In this document: piece after piece, positions 45,836-55,137 of the stretch
Position numbering within the stretch: the first letter of the stretch is position 1
Layout: each line of letters opens with the position of its first letter
The notes under the pieces: model-generated
Seen by the model: the letters and a program-made list of their open reading frames with translations, nothing else
Databases searched by the model: none
What the model was told of the DNA's origin: nothing
Assembly (NCBI GenBank): GCA_903924855.1
Contig: CAIYCW010000055.1
Span: 1-64,000, forward strand
Origin: an uncultured Rhodospirillales bacterium
GTDB lineage: Bacteria > Pseudomonadota > Alphaproteobacteria > Acetobacterales > Acetobacteraceae
Direction of reading: 5' to 3'
DNA: 64,000 bases
Made by a program: the position numbers and the translations under genes

Positions 45836-48800
45836 TCAGGTGATCAGGGCATGGCCGCCGATGAAATTGGTGTGGCCGCTGATGATGTTGGCCGCGGTGA
45901 CGGCCGAGTTGTAGCCGGTGAGGATGATGCCGTGCGACAGATCGGCGGTGCTGTAGAGCGTGATGGCGGCCTGGCTGTTATAGGTGGTGGCGGTTGCCCG
46001 CAGCGTGGCGTTGGCGGCACCCAGCAGGTCGATGTTGAGTTCATCGGTTGTGTAGGTGAAGCCGCTGATCACATCGATGCCGGCGGAGGGAGCAAGGGGG
46101 AGTTGGATCGTCTCCTGGGTCGATCCGAGCACCACCACGCTGGGCGTGCCGGACACCGTGAGGGTTGCGGCGGATATCAGTGACGGTGCCGCGGCCGTGT
46201 TGGTGGCCAGCGTGATGATGTAGCTTTCCTGGGAGGTGGCGAAGCTGGCGAAAGACACGGCGCCCGGGAAGACGCCCTGCATCAGCCTGCCATCGCCGTT
46301 CAGATCCTGGCCGAAAGTCGGTTCGAGCTGTTCGAACTGGAAATTCTGACCGGTGACCGGCCCCATGATTGTGCTGGTATAGGCCCCGGTGGTGTCGAAT
46401 TTCAGCACCGAATAGGCGTTGGCCCCCACGCTCTGCCACACGACCTCATAGCCGCCACCCACCGCCAGGGCGCCGATCGGTGCGACACTGGTGTTGGAGG
46501 TCAGGGGCGTGCCGCTGAGCGTCAATGTGACCGGGGCGCCACCGTTGCTGGCGACCCGGTAGGTGGTGCCGGAGATGCTGAGCGTGGTGCCGTTGTCCAC
46601 CCGCAGGTTGCTGACCGGGGGGCCGATCTGGCTGTCTCCGTTGAAGTCGGTGCCGAACAGGGTTTCCTGGGCCCACAAGGCCTGGCTGCTGATGGCCAGC
46701 ACGGAGGTGGCGGCCGAGGTGAAGGCACCGGAGCTGGTGAAATCGAGGCCGAGGAAGGTGGAGCCGCTGGTGGGGCCGGTCATCCCGGCGCTGCTGACGA
46801 ACATGACCTCGAAGCCGCCGCTGATGGCGGCGACATCGATCGGGTCGAAGCCTGCGAACTGGCCCGAGACGATCGGAGCGCCCGCCACCTGCAGGATGGA
46901 CTGCAAGGCGCCGCTTGAGATGGCGAATTCATCCGCCTCGTGCCACAGGCCGAGGCCGGTTGAATTGTGCACCACGATGGCGGAGCTGGCGATGCCTGTT
47001 ACGGCGTCGCCGTTGAGGTTGACGTTGAACCCCTGCTCCAGGCTCTCCAGCGCGTAGCTGCGCGCGCCGAGCAGAGCGGTTGCGGCCTGGGTGAAATTGC
47101 CGCTGCTGTCGAAGTCCAGGCCGATGAAGCCGGAGCCGCTTTTGAACATCATCTCGAAACCGCTGGCATTGCTCTCGAGCGCGACCGGGTTGAAGCCTGC
47201 GAACTGGCCCGAGACGATCTGGTTGCCTGACACTTTCAGCACTGCTTTCAGCGTGCCGCCGCTCAGGATGGCGAAGGCGTCCGCCTCCTGGGCCAGGGAG
47301 TAGACCCCGTTCAAGGCGATGGTGCTGACCCACGGTCCGTTTCCGGCACCGTTGCCGTCCAGACTGGCGTTGAAGGCGGAATCGAGACTTTCCAGCGCAT
47401 AGGTGCCCGAGGACAGCATGCCGGTGTCGGCCTGGGTGAAATTGCCGGTGGAGTCGAACTCAAGCCCGACGAAGCTGGTGGCGTTCCTGAACATTACCTC
47501 ATAGCCGCCGGCATTGGTCAGCATGGCCACCGGGTTGTAGCCCGCGAACTGGCCGGAGACGATCGGGGTGCCGGCCACTTTCAGCACCACCTCCAGGCTT
47601 GCATTGCTGCGGATGGTGAATTCATCGGCTTCTCGCTGCAGGGTGTAGGGCCCGTTATAGGAGATGCCACTCAAGACAGGACCGATCGGCCCTGCACTGT
47701 CCAGGCTGATGTTGAACGCGGAATCGAGGCTTTCCAGCGCATAGGTGCCTGATGACAGCAGGCTGGTGGCAGCCGAGACGAAATTGCCGCTGGTGTTGAA
47801 CTCCAAGCCGATGAAGCTGGTGCCGCTTTTGAACATCACCTCATAGCCACCGGAATTCGCCAGCACCGCAACCGGGGTGAAGCCGGCAAAATTGCCGGAA
47901 ACGATCTGGCTGCCGGCGACCTGCAGGACGGCTTGCGTTGGCTGACCGCTGCTGATGACGACGAAGGCATCCGCCTCGCTGACCAGGGAGACCGTTGAAT
48001 TGACGTCGATGTTGCTGGTGGTCGGGCCAATGACAGTGTCACCGTTGAGGTTTTTGCCAAAACCTGGCTCCAGGCTCTGCAGAGCGTAGCTGGAGCCCGC
48101 GAGCACGGAGGTGGCGGCCTGGGTGAAATTGCCGGATGCGTTGAAGTTCAGCCCGACGAAGCTTGACCCGCTTTGGAACATCACCTCGTAGCCGCCATAG
48201 CTAGCCTCCACGGCGACGGGTGCGAAGCCTGCGAACTGGCCGGAGATGATGGCGCTGCCACCCACCTGCAGGATTGCCTGTTGCACGCCTCCGCTGGTGA
48301 TCTCGAATTCATCGGCGATGTTGGCGATGCCGAACGCACCGTTGGAGGCGATGCTGCTGATCTTGGGCCCGGTTGTGCCATCGCCGTTGAGATCGCGGGC
48401 AAAGCCGGTCTCAAGGCTTTCGAGCGCGTAGCTGGAGCCGGCCAGCAGGCTGGTGGCGGCCTGGGTGAAATTGCCGGATGCGTCGAAGTCCAGCCCGACA
48501 AAGCTCGATGCGCTTTGGAACATCACCTCATAGCCGCCGGAGATGGTCTCCACGGCGACGGGTGCGAAGCCCGCGAACTGGCCGGAGACGATGGCGCCGC
48601 CACCCACCTGCAGGATTGCCTGTTGCACCCCGCCGCTGGTGATCTCGAATTCGTCGGCGATATGCGCGAGGTAGATCGCGCCGTTGGAGGCGATGTTGGT
48701 GATTTTCGGGCCGATTGCAGTGTCGGCGTTGAGATCTGCACCAAATCCAGGCTCCAGGCTCTGCAGGGCATAGGAACTGCCGGCAAGCACGGCTGTGGCG

Positions 48801-49069
48801 GCGGAGGTGAAATTGCCCGCTGAATCGAAATCCAGGCCAACGAAGGTCGAGGTGGCAGCATCCTCCCACATCACCTCGAAACCACCGCCAGCGACTGCCT
48901 CAAGACCGATCGGGGCATAGCCGGGAAGCTGTCCCACGCTGATCGCCGAACCGCCCAGGGACAGCGTCTCCTCCAGGGTCAATCCGCTGGAAACCTGGTA
49001 GATCCCGGCCGATTGCCAGAGCGTGAGGGCGCCGTTCGAGCCAACCAGGGTTTTCACGGGTGCTGTCAC
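45836..49069 (-). CDS. Giant tandem-repeat protein C
   Basis: 1,077 residues from a GTG at 49069 (GGAG 9 bases upstream). Eight units of about 115 residues and a C-terminal domain. Units 2 and 3 are nearly identical (IADEFEITSGGVQQAILQVG). Loops are well kept in units 2 and 8 (DLNGDGTTGP, DLNGDGRL) but degraded in units 4 and 5 (LDSAGPIGP, LDGNGAGNGP), so calcium binding may be lost in part. Unit 7 has the insertion GMTGPTSG and ALWAQETLFG. The C-terminal domain carries GIDVISGFTYTTDELNIDLL and ends GGHALIT. Without a signal peptide, secretion would need a C-terminal signal. Confidence 0.85.
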   Translation of the reverse strand: MTAPVKTLVGSNGALTLWQSAGIYQVSSGLTLEETLSLGGSAISVGQLPGYAPIGLEAVAGGGFEVMWEDAATSTFVGLDFDSAGNFTSAATAVLAGSSYALQSLEPGFGADLNADTAIGPKITNIASNGAIYLAHIADEFEITSGGVQQAILQVGGGAIVSGQFAGFAPVAVETISGGYEVMFQSASSFVGLDFDASGNFTQAATSLLAGSSYALESLETGFARDLNGDGTTGPKISSIASNGAFGIANIADEFEITSGGVQQAILQVGGSAIISGQFAGFAPVAVEASYGGYEVMFQSGSSFVGLNFNASGNFTQAATSVLAGSSYALQSLEPGFGKNLNGDTVIGPTTSNIDVNSTVSLVSEADAFVVISSGQPTQAVLQVAGSQIVSGNFAGFTPVAVLANSGGYEVMFKSGTSFIGLEFNTSGNFVSAATSLLSSGTYALESLDSAFNISLDSAGPIGPVLSGISYNGPYTLQREADEFTIRSNASLEVVLKVAGTPIVSGQFAGYNPVAMLTNAGGYEVMFRNATSFVGLEFDSTGNFTQADTGMLSSGTYALESLDSAFNASLDGNGAGNGPWVSTIALNGVYSLAQEADAFAILSGGTLKAVLKVSGNQIVSGQFAGFNPVALESNASGFEMMFKSGSGFIGLDFDSSGNFTQAATALLGARSYALESLEQGFNVNLNGDAVTGIASSAIVVHNSTGLGLWHEADEFAISSGALQSILQVAGAPIVSGQFAGFDPIDVAAISGGFEVMFVSSAGMTGPTSGSTFLGLDFTSSGAFTSAATSVLAISSQALWAQETLFGTDFNGDSQIGPPVSNLRVDNGTTLSISGTTYRVASNGGAPVTLTLSGTPLTSNTSVAPIGALAVGGGYEVVWQSVGANAYSVLKFDTTGAYTSTIMGPVTGQNFQFEQLEPTFGQDLNGDGRLMQGVFPGAVSFASFATSQESYIITLATNTAAAPSLISAATLTVSGTPSVVVLGSTQETIQLPLAPSAGIDVISGFTYTTDELNIDLLGAANATLRATATTYNSQAAITLYSTADLSHGIILTGYNSAVTAANIISGHTNFIGGHALIT

Positions 49070-49225
49070 GGCAATGACTCCATGCGACAGATCGGTTCAG
49101 GACCGACATGCGCGCAGGCACCTGCCTTTTGCCGGAACCCTCGGGCTTCCAGCAGTGTCACAGATTTCGTTTCTATGCCAGTCACATTGCAGGCAATGAG
49201 AACGATCGGGTCGGTGGCACCTGCA

Positions 49226-49711
49226 TCAGCCCCGGTCGCGCATCAGCCTTGATTTGTCGCGCGCCCAGTCGCGGTCGGCGATGGCGTGGCGTTTGTCGGC
49301 CTTGTTGCGGCCCTGGCCGAGGCCGAGTTCGACCTTGGCGAGACCGCGCTCGTTGAAGGTGATCGACAGCGGCACCAGGGAATAGCCGTCGCGCGCGATG
49401 GAGCTGAGCAGGCGGTTGCGTTCCTTTTTCTTCAGCAACAGCTTGCGCGGCGCGCGCGGCTCGAAGCGGGACAGCACGCCGCCCTGGTATTCGGGGATGT
49501 AGCAGTTGAAGAGGAACATCTCGCCGTCCCGCTCGCCGGCCCAGGCCTCGGTGAGGGTGGCGCGGCCGTGGCGCAGGGATTTCACCTCCGGCCCCTTCAG
49601 CACGATGCCGGCCTCGATGGTCTCCTTGATCGAATAGTCGAACCGGGCCTTGCGGTTCTGGGCGGCGAGGCCGTGGCTGATCAGGCCCGAGGCCCGCTTG
49701 GAGGATGCCAT
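49226..49711 (-). CDS. smpB: SsrA-binding protein SmpB
   Basis: 161 residues. Binds tmRNA and delivers it to stalled ribosomes. The beta-barrel shows NRKARFDYSIKETIEAGIVL, GPEVKSLRHGRATLTEAW, LFNCYIPEYQGG and RKLLLKKKERNRL; the basic tail DKRHAIADRDWARDKSRLMR reaches the decoding centre. It lies 7 bases after dapA. No tmRNA gene was found in the window. Confidence 0.95.
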   Translation of the reverse strand: MASSKRASGLISHGLAAQNRKARFDYSIKETIEAGIVLKGPEVKSLRHGRATLTEAWAGERDGEMFLFNCYIPEYQGGVLSRFEPRAPRKLLLKKKERNRLLSSIARDGYSLVPLSITFNERGLAKVELGLGQGRNKADKRHAIADRDWARDKSRLMRDRG

Positions 49712-49718
49712 CTGATGT

Positions 49719-50597
49719 TCAGTTCAGGATCCCGGCCGAGACCATGGCGGCGCGGACGCGCTGCTTGGTGGTGTCGGCCACCGGGGCCATCGGCAGGCGG
49801 CAGTGATCGGCGGTGAAGCCGAGCAGGCTGGCGGCGTATTTCACCGGGCCTGGCGAGGTTTCACAGAACATGGCGTCGTGCAGCGCCACCAGGCGGGTCT
49901 GGATCGCCATGGCATCGGCGAGATGGCCGCTCTGCCAGGCGGCGTGCATCTGGCTGCACAGGCGCGGCGCGATGTTGGCGGTGACGGAGATGCAGCCATG
50001 GCCGCCGGCGGCGAGGAAGGCCAGCGCCGTGTGGTCCTCCCCCGAAAGCTGGATGAAATCCGGACCGCAGGCGGCGCTGGTGTGCAGCGGGCGGGTGAGG
50101 TTGGCGGTGGCATCCTTGACGCCGATGATGTTCGGGTGGCGGGCGAGCTTCGCCATCGTCTCCACCGACATGTCCACCACCGAGCGGCCTGGGATGTTGT
50201 AGATGAAGATCGGCAGGTCCACCGCGTCCGCGATCGCCATGTAGTGGCGGTAGAGGCCTTCCTGGGTGGGCTTGTTGTAGTAGGGGGTGACGACGAGGGC
50301 GGAATCAGCGCCGGCCTGCTTGGCGTGGCGGGTGAGGTCGATCGCCTCCGCGGTGGAGTTGGAGCCGGCGCCGGCCATCACCGGCACGCGGCCATCGGCG
50401 ACGGAGACGGCGATCTCCACCACGCGCTTGTGCTCGTGATGCGACAGCGTGGGCGATTCGCCGGTGGTGCCGACCGGGATGATGCCTTTGGTGCCTTCGC
50501 GGATCTGCCAATCGACAAAGCGCGCGAAGGCATCCTCATCGAGGCTGCCATCCTGCGTCATCGGGGTGATCAGGGCGACGAGCGAGCCCTTGTACAT
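49719..50597 (-). CDS. dapA: 4-hydroxy-tetrahydrodipicolinate synthase
   Basis: 292 residues. Condenses pyruvate with aspartate semialdehyde in lysine and peptidoglycan synthesis. TIM-barrel signatures are GIIPVGTTGESPTLSHHEH, VVTPYYNKPTQEGLYRHY (catalytic Tyr), IFIYNIPGRSVVDM and the Schiff-base Lys in IIGVKDATANLTR. The ATG at 50597 has AAGGA upstream. The longer upstream frame is noncoding. dapA - smpB is a common alphaproteobacterial pair. Confidence 0.95.
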   Translation of the reverse strand: MYKGSLVALITPMTQDGSLDEDAFARFVDWQIREGTKGIIPVGTTGESPTLSHHEHKRVVEIAVSVADGRVPVMAGAGSNSTAEAIDLTRHAKQAGADSALVVTPYYNKPTQEGLYRHYMAIADAVDLPIFIYNIPGRSVVDMSVETMAKLARHPNIIGVKDATANLTRPLHTSAACGPDFIQLSGEDHTALAFLAAGGHGCISVTANIAPRLCSQMHAAWQSGHLADAMAIQTRLVALHDAMFCETSPGPVKYAASLLGFTADHCRLPMAPVADTTKQRVRAAMVSAGILN

Positions 50598-50691
50598 GGG
50601 GCGATCCTTCCGGGGGCCAATTTCTATCGTGGACGCGAAAGCTAGGCGCGCGGGGGGTGCGCTGCAAGGCTCGCGTGGCTTACAAGATGAC

Positions 50692-52713
50692 ATGCGCCAG
50701 ATCATCCTTGCCCTGTTGATTGTGTGTGTTGGACATGCCGCCATGGCAGCCCCGCCCGTGCCGCCCGCGAAAAAGCCAGCTGCGGGTGTGGCGGCGAAGC
50801 CGCAGGCCAAGGCGGCACCGGCCGCCCCGGCCGCCCCGGCAGCGCTTGATCTGATGGGGCTGATCCGCGCGGATCGCTGGGCGGAGGCGCAGGCGATGGC
50901 GCAGCTTTCCGCCGATCCGCTGCAGGCCAAGATCGTCACCTATTTCCGGCTGCTGGCGCCCGGGGCTGGCAGCTATGACGAGATCGTGCGGTTTCAGGCG
51001 GAGAACCCGGATTGGCCGGGCCAGCCCAGCCTGGATCGCAGGCGGGATGAGGCGCTGGCGCAGCTGGCCGATGACGGCCAGGCTCTGGCGGCCTGTGATG
51101 CGACGAAGCCGCGCCTGGTGGGGGCTTTGCTGCGCTGCGCGCAGGCGGAAGCGCATCTGGGGCGCGGCGAGGATGCGGTGCGGCGTGCCAATGCGGCCTG
51201 GGCGAGCGGGGAGAAATTCATCGAGCTGCCGCTGCTGCGCGACTTTGCCAGCGTGCTCACCCCGCAATCGGAGGCGGCGCGCTTCGATCGGCTGATCGCA
51301 ACCAATCTGCAGGCAGCGGCCCGTCAGCTGCAGCGGCTGCAGCCGGAGGATCGGCCGCGCGCCGAGGCCTTGCTGGCGCTGCGCCGGCAGACGCCCAATG
51401 CGGAGATGCAGCTGCAGGGGCTGAGCGAGGCCCAGCTGCGCGAGCCGGCGCTGGTGCTGGAGCGGCTGCGCTATCTGCGCCGCAGCGGACGTGAGGACGA
51501 CGCGCTGCAGCTGTGGTGGCAGGCGGCGGTGGCGGCCGAGACGCAGGCCCCTGCCCTGCGGGCCGCGTTCTGGGATGAGCGCAACCAGCTGGCGCGGCTG
51601 CGGCTGCGCGAGGGTGATCCGCAGAGCGCCTATCGGCTGGCGGCGGAGGCCATGGTGGCCGATGGCGAGCCGGCCGCCGATGCGGCGTTCCTGGCCGGTT
51701 TCGTGGCGCTGCGCCGGCTGTCCGACCCGGCCAAGGCTGTGATCCATTTCCGCAGGCTGGCGGGGCTTTCGAAATCCGCGATCACCCAGGGGCGCGCGCA
51801 TTACTGGCTGGGGCGGGCGGCGGCGGCGCAGGGGGCGAGCCCGGCTGCCGAGTATCAGGCGGCTGCGGCCTATCCGAACACGTTCTACGGCCAGCTGGCG
51901 GTGCTGGCGCTCGGGCGCGATCCGTTCGAGGCGATCCGCACTGTGCCCGCGGTGCCCAACGATGCCGAGCACATCCAGGCGCTGGCCAGCCGCGAGGTGG
52001 CGCGGGTGGCCAGCTATCTGATCGATTGGGGCGAAAGCAGGCGGGCGGTGCAGTTCCTGTTCCGGTTGGACGACATCGCGCCTGACGCGGCCGAGCGGCG
52101 GCTGGTGGGGCTGTTGGCGTTGAAGCTGGGCGGGCCGGATATCGCGGTGGCGCTGGCGCGCCGCGCCGGGCGCGACGGGGTGGTGGAGCTGGACACCGGC
52201 TGGCCGGCGCCGGTGCAGTTTCCGGCCGAGATCGGGCTCGATCCGGCGCTGGGCTATGGCATCATCCGTCAGGAGAGCAGCTTTGATGGCACGACCACCA
52301 GCCCGGTGGGGGCGCGCGGGCTGATGCAGCTGATGCCGGGGACCGCCACGCAGGTGGCCAGGCAGCTCGGCACCAAGGTGTCGATCCCGGCGCTGACCAC
52401 GGACAGCCAGCTGAACATCCGCCTTGGCGCCACCTATCTGAAGGGGTTGCTGGATCAGTTCGCGGGCGTCGTGCCCTATGCGGTGGCCGGCTACAATGCC
52501 GGGCCGGGGCGGGTGGTGGACTGGCTTGCCACCTATGGCGATCCCACGGCGGGGGCTGTGGACATGATCGACTGGATCGAGCTGATCCCGTTCGGTGAGA
52601 CGCGCAACTATGTGCAGCGGGTGATCGAGAACCAGGTGGTCTATATGGCGCATGGCCAGGGCATCGGCGCGCCGGAGCATCCGCTGCTGCATTTCCTCAG
52701 GAGTGGCAGCTGA
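50692..52713 (+). CDS. slt: Soluble lytic murein transglycosylase
   Basis: 673 residues. Cleaves the MurNAc-GlcNAc bond in peptidoglycan. A signal peptide (MRQIILALLIVCVGHAAMAA) is followed by an Ala/Pro/Lys linker and a superhelical alpha domain. The SLT catalytic domain begins near residue 520: IIRQESSFDGTTTSPVGARG (catalytic Glu528), LMQLMPGTATQVARQ and AVAGYNAGPGRVVDWL. It is divergent from dapA. Its stop overlaps the pgpA start (TGATG). Confidence 0.9.
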   Translation: MRQIILALLIVCVGHAAMAAPPVPPAKKPAAGVAAKPQAKAAPAAPAAPAALDLMGLIRADRWAEAQAMAQLSADPLQAKIVTYFRLLAPGAGSYDEIVRFQAENPDWPGQPSLDRRRDEALAQLADDGQALAACDATKPRLVGALLRCAQAEAHLGRGEDAVRRANAAWASGEKFIELPLLRDFASVLTPQSEAARFDRLIATNLQAAARQLQRLQPEDRPRAEALLALRRQTPNAEMQLQGLSEAQLREPALVLERLRYLRRSGREDDALQLWWQAAVAAETQAPALRAAFWDERNQLARLRLREGDPQSAYRLAAEAMVADGEPAADAAFLAGFVALRRLSDPAKAVIHFRRLAGLSKSAITQGRAHYWLGRAAAAQGASPAAEYQAAAAYPNTFYGQLAVLALGRDPFEAIRTVPAVPNDAEHIQALASREVARVASYLIDWGESRRAVQFLFRLDDIAPDAAERRLVGLLALKLGGPDIAVALARRAGRDGVVELDTGWPAPVQFPAEIGLDPALGYGIIRQESSFDGTTTSPVGARGLMQLMPGTATQVARQLGTKVSIPALTTDSQLNIRLGATYLKGLLDQFAGVVPYAVAGYNAGPGRVVDWLATYGDPTAGAVDMIDWIELIPFGETRNYVQRVIENQVVYMAHGQGIGAPEHPLLHFLRSGS

Positions 52714-53186
52714 TGGCGCAGGCGCGCGGCGGCCTGGCCTGGCTGGTGGCGTCCGGCTTCGGCTCCGGCCTGGCGCCGGTGGCGCCTGGGACGGCGGGGT
52801 CGCTGGTGGCGCTTGGGGGCGCGGCCTTGCTTCTACAGGGGCCTGGGTGGGCGTTGCCGGCGGCCGTCGTTCTGTCGCTGCTGGGCGGTCTGTGGGCGAT
52901 CCCGCGGGCGGGGGTGGCGGGTGATCCGGGCTGGGTGGTGATCGATGAGTTTGCCGGGCAATGGATGGCCCTGCTGCCGCTGCTGGCCGCACCGGGGCCG
53001 AGCCTGGGCGGGATGGCGGCGGGGTTTGCGCTGTTCCGGCTGTTCGACATCGCCAAGCCCGGTCCGATCGGCTGGGCGGATCGGCTGCCGGGCGCGTTCG
53101 GCGTGATGGCGGATGATGTGCTGGCGGGCCTGGCGGCTGCATTTGTGCTGGTTGCGCTGCGGCTGCAATGGCCGGCCTGGTTCTGA
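52713..53186 (+). CDS. pgpA: Phosphatidylglycerophosphatase A
   Basis: 157 residues. Membrane phosphatase that makes phosphatidylglycerol. Motifs are ASGFGSGLAPVAPGTAGSLV, WVVIDEFAGQWMAL (acidic active site), FALFRLFDIAKPGPIGWADR and GVMADDVLAG. Several hydrophobic helices are visible. It is translationally coupled to slt. Confidence 0.93.
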   Translation: MAQARGGLAWLVASGFGSGLAPVAPGTAGSLVALGGAALLLQGPGWALPAAVVLSLLGGLWAIPRAGVAGDPGWVVIDEFAGQWMALLPLLAAPGPSLGGMAAGFALFRLFDIAKPGPIGWADRLPGAFGVMADDVLAGLAAAFVLVALRLQWPAWF

Positions 53187-53202
53187 AGCCGGGCGGCAGG
53201 CT

Positions 53203-54630
53203 GTGACTCCGCAGGAGGTGATCAAGACGCAACTGGACCGGGCCCGGATGGCTGCGCAACATGGCGGCATGTCTGATCTGCCACCCGAGTCCGCGCCGAG
53301 GCTGTTGTCCGTTGAGGAGCGGCGGGCGCTGGGTCATGCCAAGCGCGCAGCCCTGTCGCGCAGCGCGCATGCGGAGTGGCAGGCGGCGCTGAACCGCGAC
53401 GATCCGGTTGATCTGCTGCGTGCCGGTGAGGCCGGGCGGCTGCCTTCGCTGCTGCCGTTGCGCTACGGGCGGATGGCGGTCGATCCGTTTGCGTTCTTCC
53501 GGGGGGCGGCCGCGGTGATGGCGGCGGATCTGGGGGCGACACCCAACACCGGCCTGCGCACCCAGCTGTGCGGCGATGCGCATCTGGCCAATTTCGGCGC
53601 GATGTGCGGCCTGAGCGGTGAGGCGTTGTTTGACGTCAATGATTTCGATGAGACGCTGCCGGGTCCGTTCGAGTGGGACATCAAGCGTCTGGCGGCGAGT
53701 CTGGTGGTGGCCGGGCGGGTGCAGAATCTGTCCGACAAGGCGTGCCGGGCCCTGGCGCGCCGGGCCACCCATGCCTATCGGCGCGAGATCAACGATCTGG
53801 CCGGGGTGCCGCCCTTCGAGGCGTGGAATGCGCGGGTGCGGCTGGAAGACGCGGTGGAGGAGATCGGCGACCGCGATGTGCGCAAGCGGGAGCGGCATCG
53901 GCTGCAGATGGTGCTGCAGGCGAGCCAGGACGGGTATCGGCATCTGATCGCCGGCAACACCACGCTGCGCCTGCCGGAACGGCCGCCTGCGATCTTCAGG
54001 CTGGGTCAGCACGAGGCGGTGGCGCATGCGGCGTTTGCCAGCTACGCAGCGCATGCGCCGGCGGAGATGCGCGCGCTGCTGGATTGCTACAGGCTGCGCG
54101 ATGTGGCGTTCAAGGCGGTGGGGGTGGGCTCGGTTGGCACGTTCTGCGCGATCGGGCTGTTCGCGACCGCCGATGGCGACACGCTGCTGCTGCAGCTGAA
54201 ACAGGCGCTGCGCTCGGTGCTCGCGCCCTATGCCGGTGAGAGCGCGTATGCGCATGCCGGCCAGCGCGTGGTGGTGGGCCAGCGCATGCTGCAGGCGGAG
54301 CCCGATGTGTTTCTGGGCTTCACCGATTATGCCGACCGGCAATTCTATGTGCGCCGCCTGAAGGATCCGCGTGTCGCGGTGATCGGGGCCGAGATCGAGG
54401 CGAGCGCCCTGCCCTACACCGCCCGGCTGTGCGGCCGGACGCTGGCCCGCGCCCATTCCCGCGCCGGCGATGCGGCGCTGATCTCCGGCTATCTGGGCGA
54501 TGGCGACAGTTTTGACGAGGCGGTGGCGCAGTTCGCGTTGACCTATGCCGATCAGACGCAGCGCGATCATGCACGCCTGGTGCAGGCGATCGCCGATGGT
54601 GAGATCGAGGCGGCGAAGGAGCGGTCCTGA
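53203..54630 (+). CDS. DUF2252 family protein
   Basis: 475 residues from a GTG at 53203 (the true start may be slightly downstream). Recognised by LLPLRYGRMAVDPFAFFRGA, TQLCGDAHLANFGAMCG, LFDVNDFDETLPGPFEWDIK and RLAASLVVAGR. The HxN and DxND patterns resemble aminoglycoside-phosphotransferase/kinase folds, but no activity is established for the family. Its stop overlaps the start of pncC (TGATG). Confidence 0.87.
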   Translation: MTPQEVIKTQLDRARMAAQHGGMSDLPPESAPRLLSVEERRALGHAKRAALSRSAHAEWQAALNRDDPVDLLRAGEAGRLPSLLPLRYGRMAVDPFAFFRGAAAVMAADLGATPNTGLRTQLCGDAHLANFGAMCGLSGEALFDVNDFDETLPGPFEWDIKRLAASLVVAGRVQNLSDKACRALARRATHAYRREINDLAGVPPFEAWNARVRLEDAVEEIGDRDVRKRERHRLQMVLQASQDGYRHLIAGNTTLRLPERPPAIFRLGQHEAVAHAAFASYAAHAPAEMRALLDCYRLRDVAFKAVGVGSVGTFCAIGLFATADGDTLLLQLKQALRSVLAPYAGESAYAHAGQRVVVGQRMLQAEPDVFLGFTDYADRQFYVRRLKDPRVAVIGAEIEASALPYTARLCGRTLARAHSRAGDAALISGYLGDGDSFDEAVAQFALTYADQTQRDHARLVQAIADGEIEAAKERS

Positions 54631-55118
54631 TGCTGGCAGATGAAGTGCTGATCCAGGCCGAGGCGCTGCTGTCCGCCTGCCGGGCGAAGGGGGTGCGGAT
54701 TGCCACGGCGGAGAGCTGCACCGGCGGGCTGATCGCGGCGGCGCTGACCGCGATCGCGGGGTCGTCCGACGTGGTGGATCGGGGGTTCGTCACCTATTCC
54801 AACGCCGCCAAATCGGAACTGCTTGGGGTTGATCCGGCGCTGATCGCGCGCGTGGGGGCGGTGAGCGAGGAAGTGGCGCGGGCGATGGCCGAGGGCGCGC
54901 TGGCACGCTCCCGGGCGGAGCTGGCGGTTGCGGTGACGGGCGTGGCCGGGCCGGGTGGCGGGTCGGCGGCCAAGCCGGTGGGGTTGGTGTGGTTCGGGCT
55001 TGCGACACCCAATGGGGTTTCGACCGGATCGATGATCTTTCCAGGCGACCGGACCGCGGTGCGGGCGGCGACCGTGGTGCATGCGTTCGGCCTGCTGCGA
55101 GGTGCGATCGGCGCGTAG
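54630..55118 (+). CDS. pncC: Nicotinamide-nucleotide amidohydrolase (CinA C-terminal family)
   Basis: 162 residues. Deamidates NMN to NaMN. Signatures are IATAESCTGGLIAAALTAI (active-site Ser), VVDRGFVTYSNAAKSELLGV, AVSEEVARAMAEGAL and VAVTGVAGPGGGSAAKPVGL. Only the deamidase domain is present, as is usual for short CinA proteins. It is the last gene of the slt - pgpA - DUF2252 - pncC unit. Confidence 0.92.
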   Translation: MLADEVLIQAEALLSACRAKGVRIATAESCTGGLIAAALTAIAGSSDVVDRGFVTYSNAAKSELLGVDPALIARVGAVSEEVARAMAEGALARSRAELAVAVTGVAGPGGGSAAKPVGLVWFGLATPNGVSTGSMIFPGDRTAVRAATVVHAFGLLRGAIGA

Positions 55119-55137
55119 GGCGAGTTGTGGGGTCCCT

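Noticed and set aside
50680-54570. 1,296-residue minus-strand frame
   Set aside because: Antisense of slt, pgpA and the DUF2252 gene, all of which have clear motifs; the peptide is Arg/Gln/His-rich, typical of a GC-rich antisense frame.
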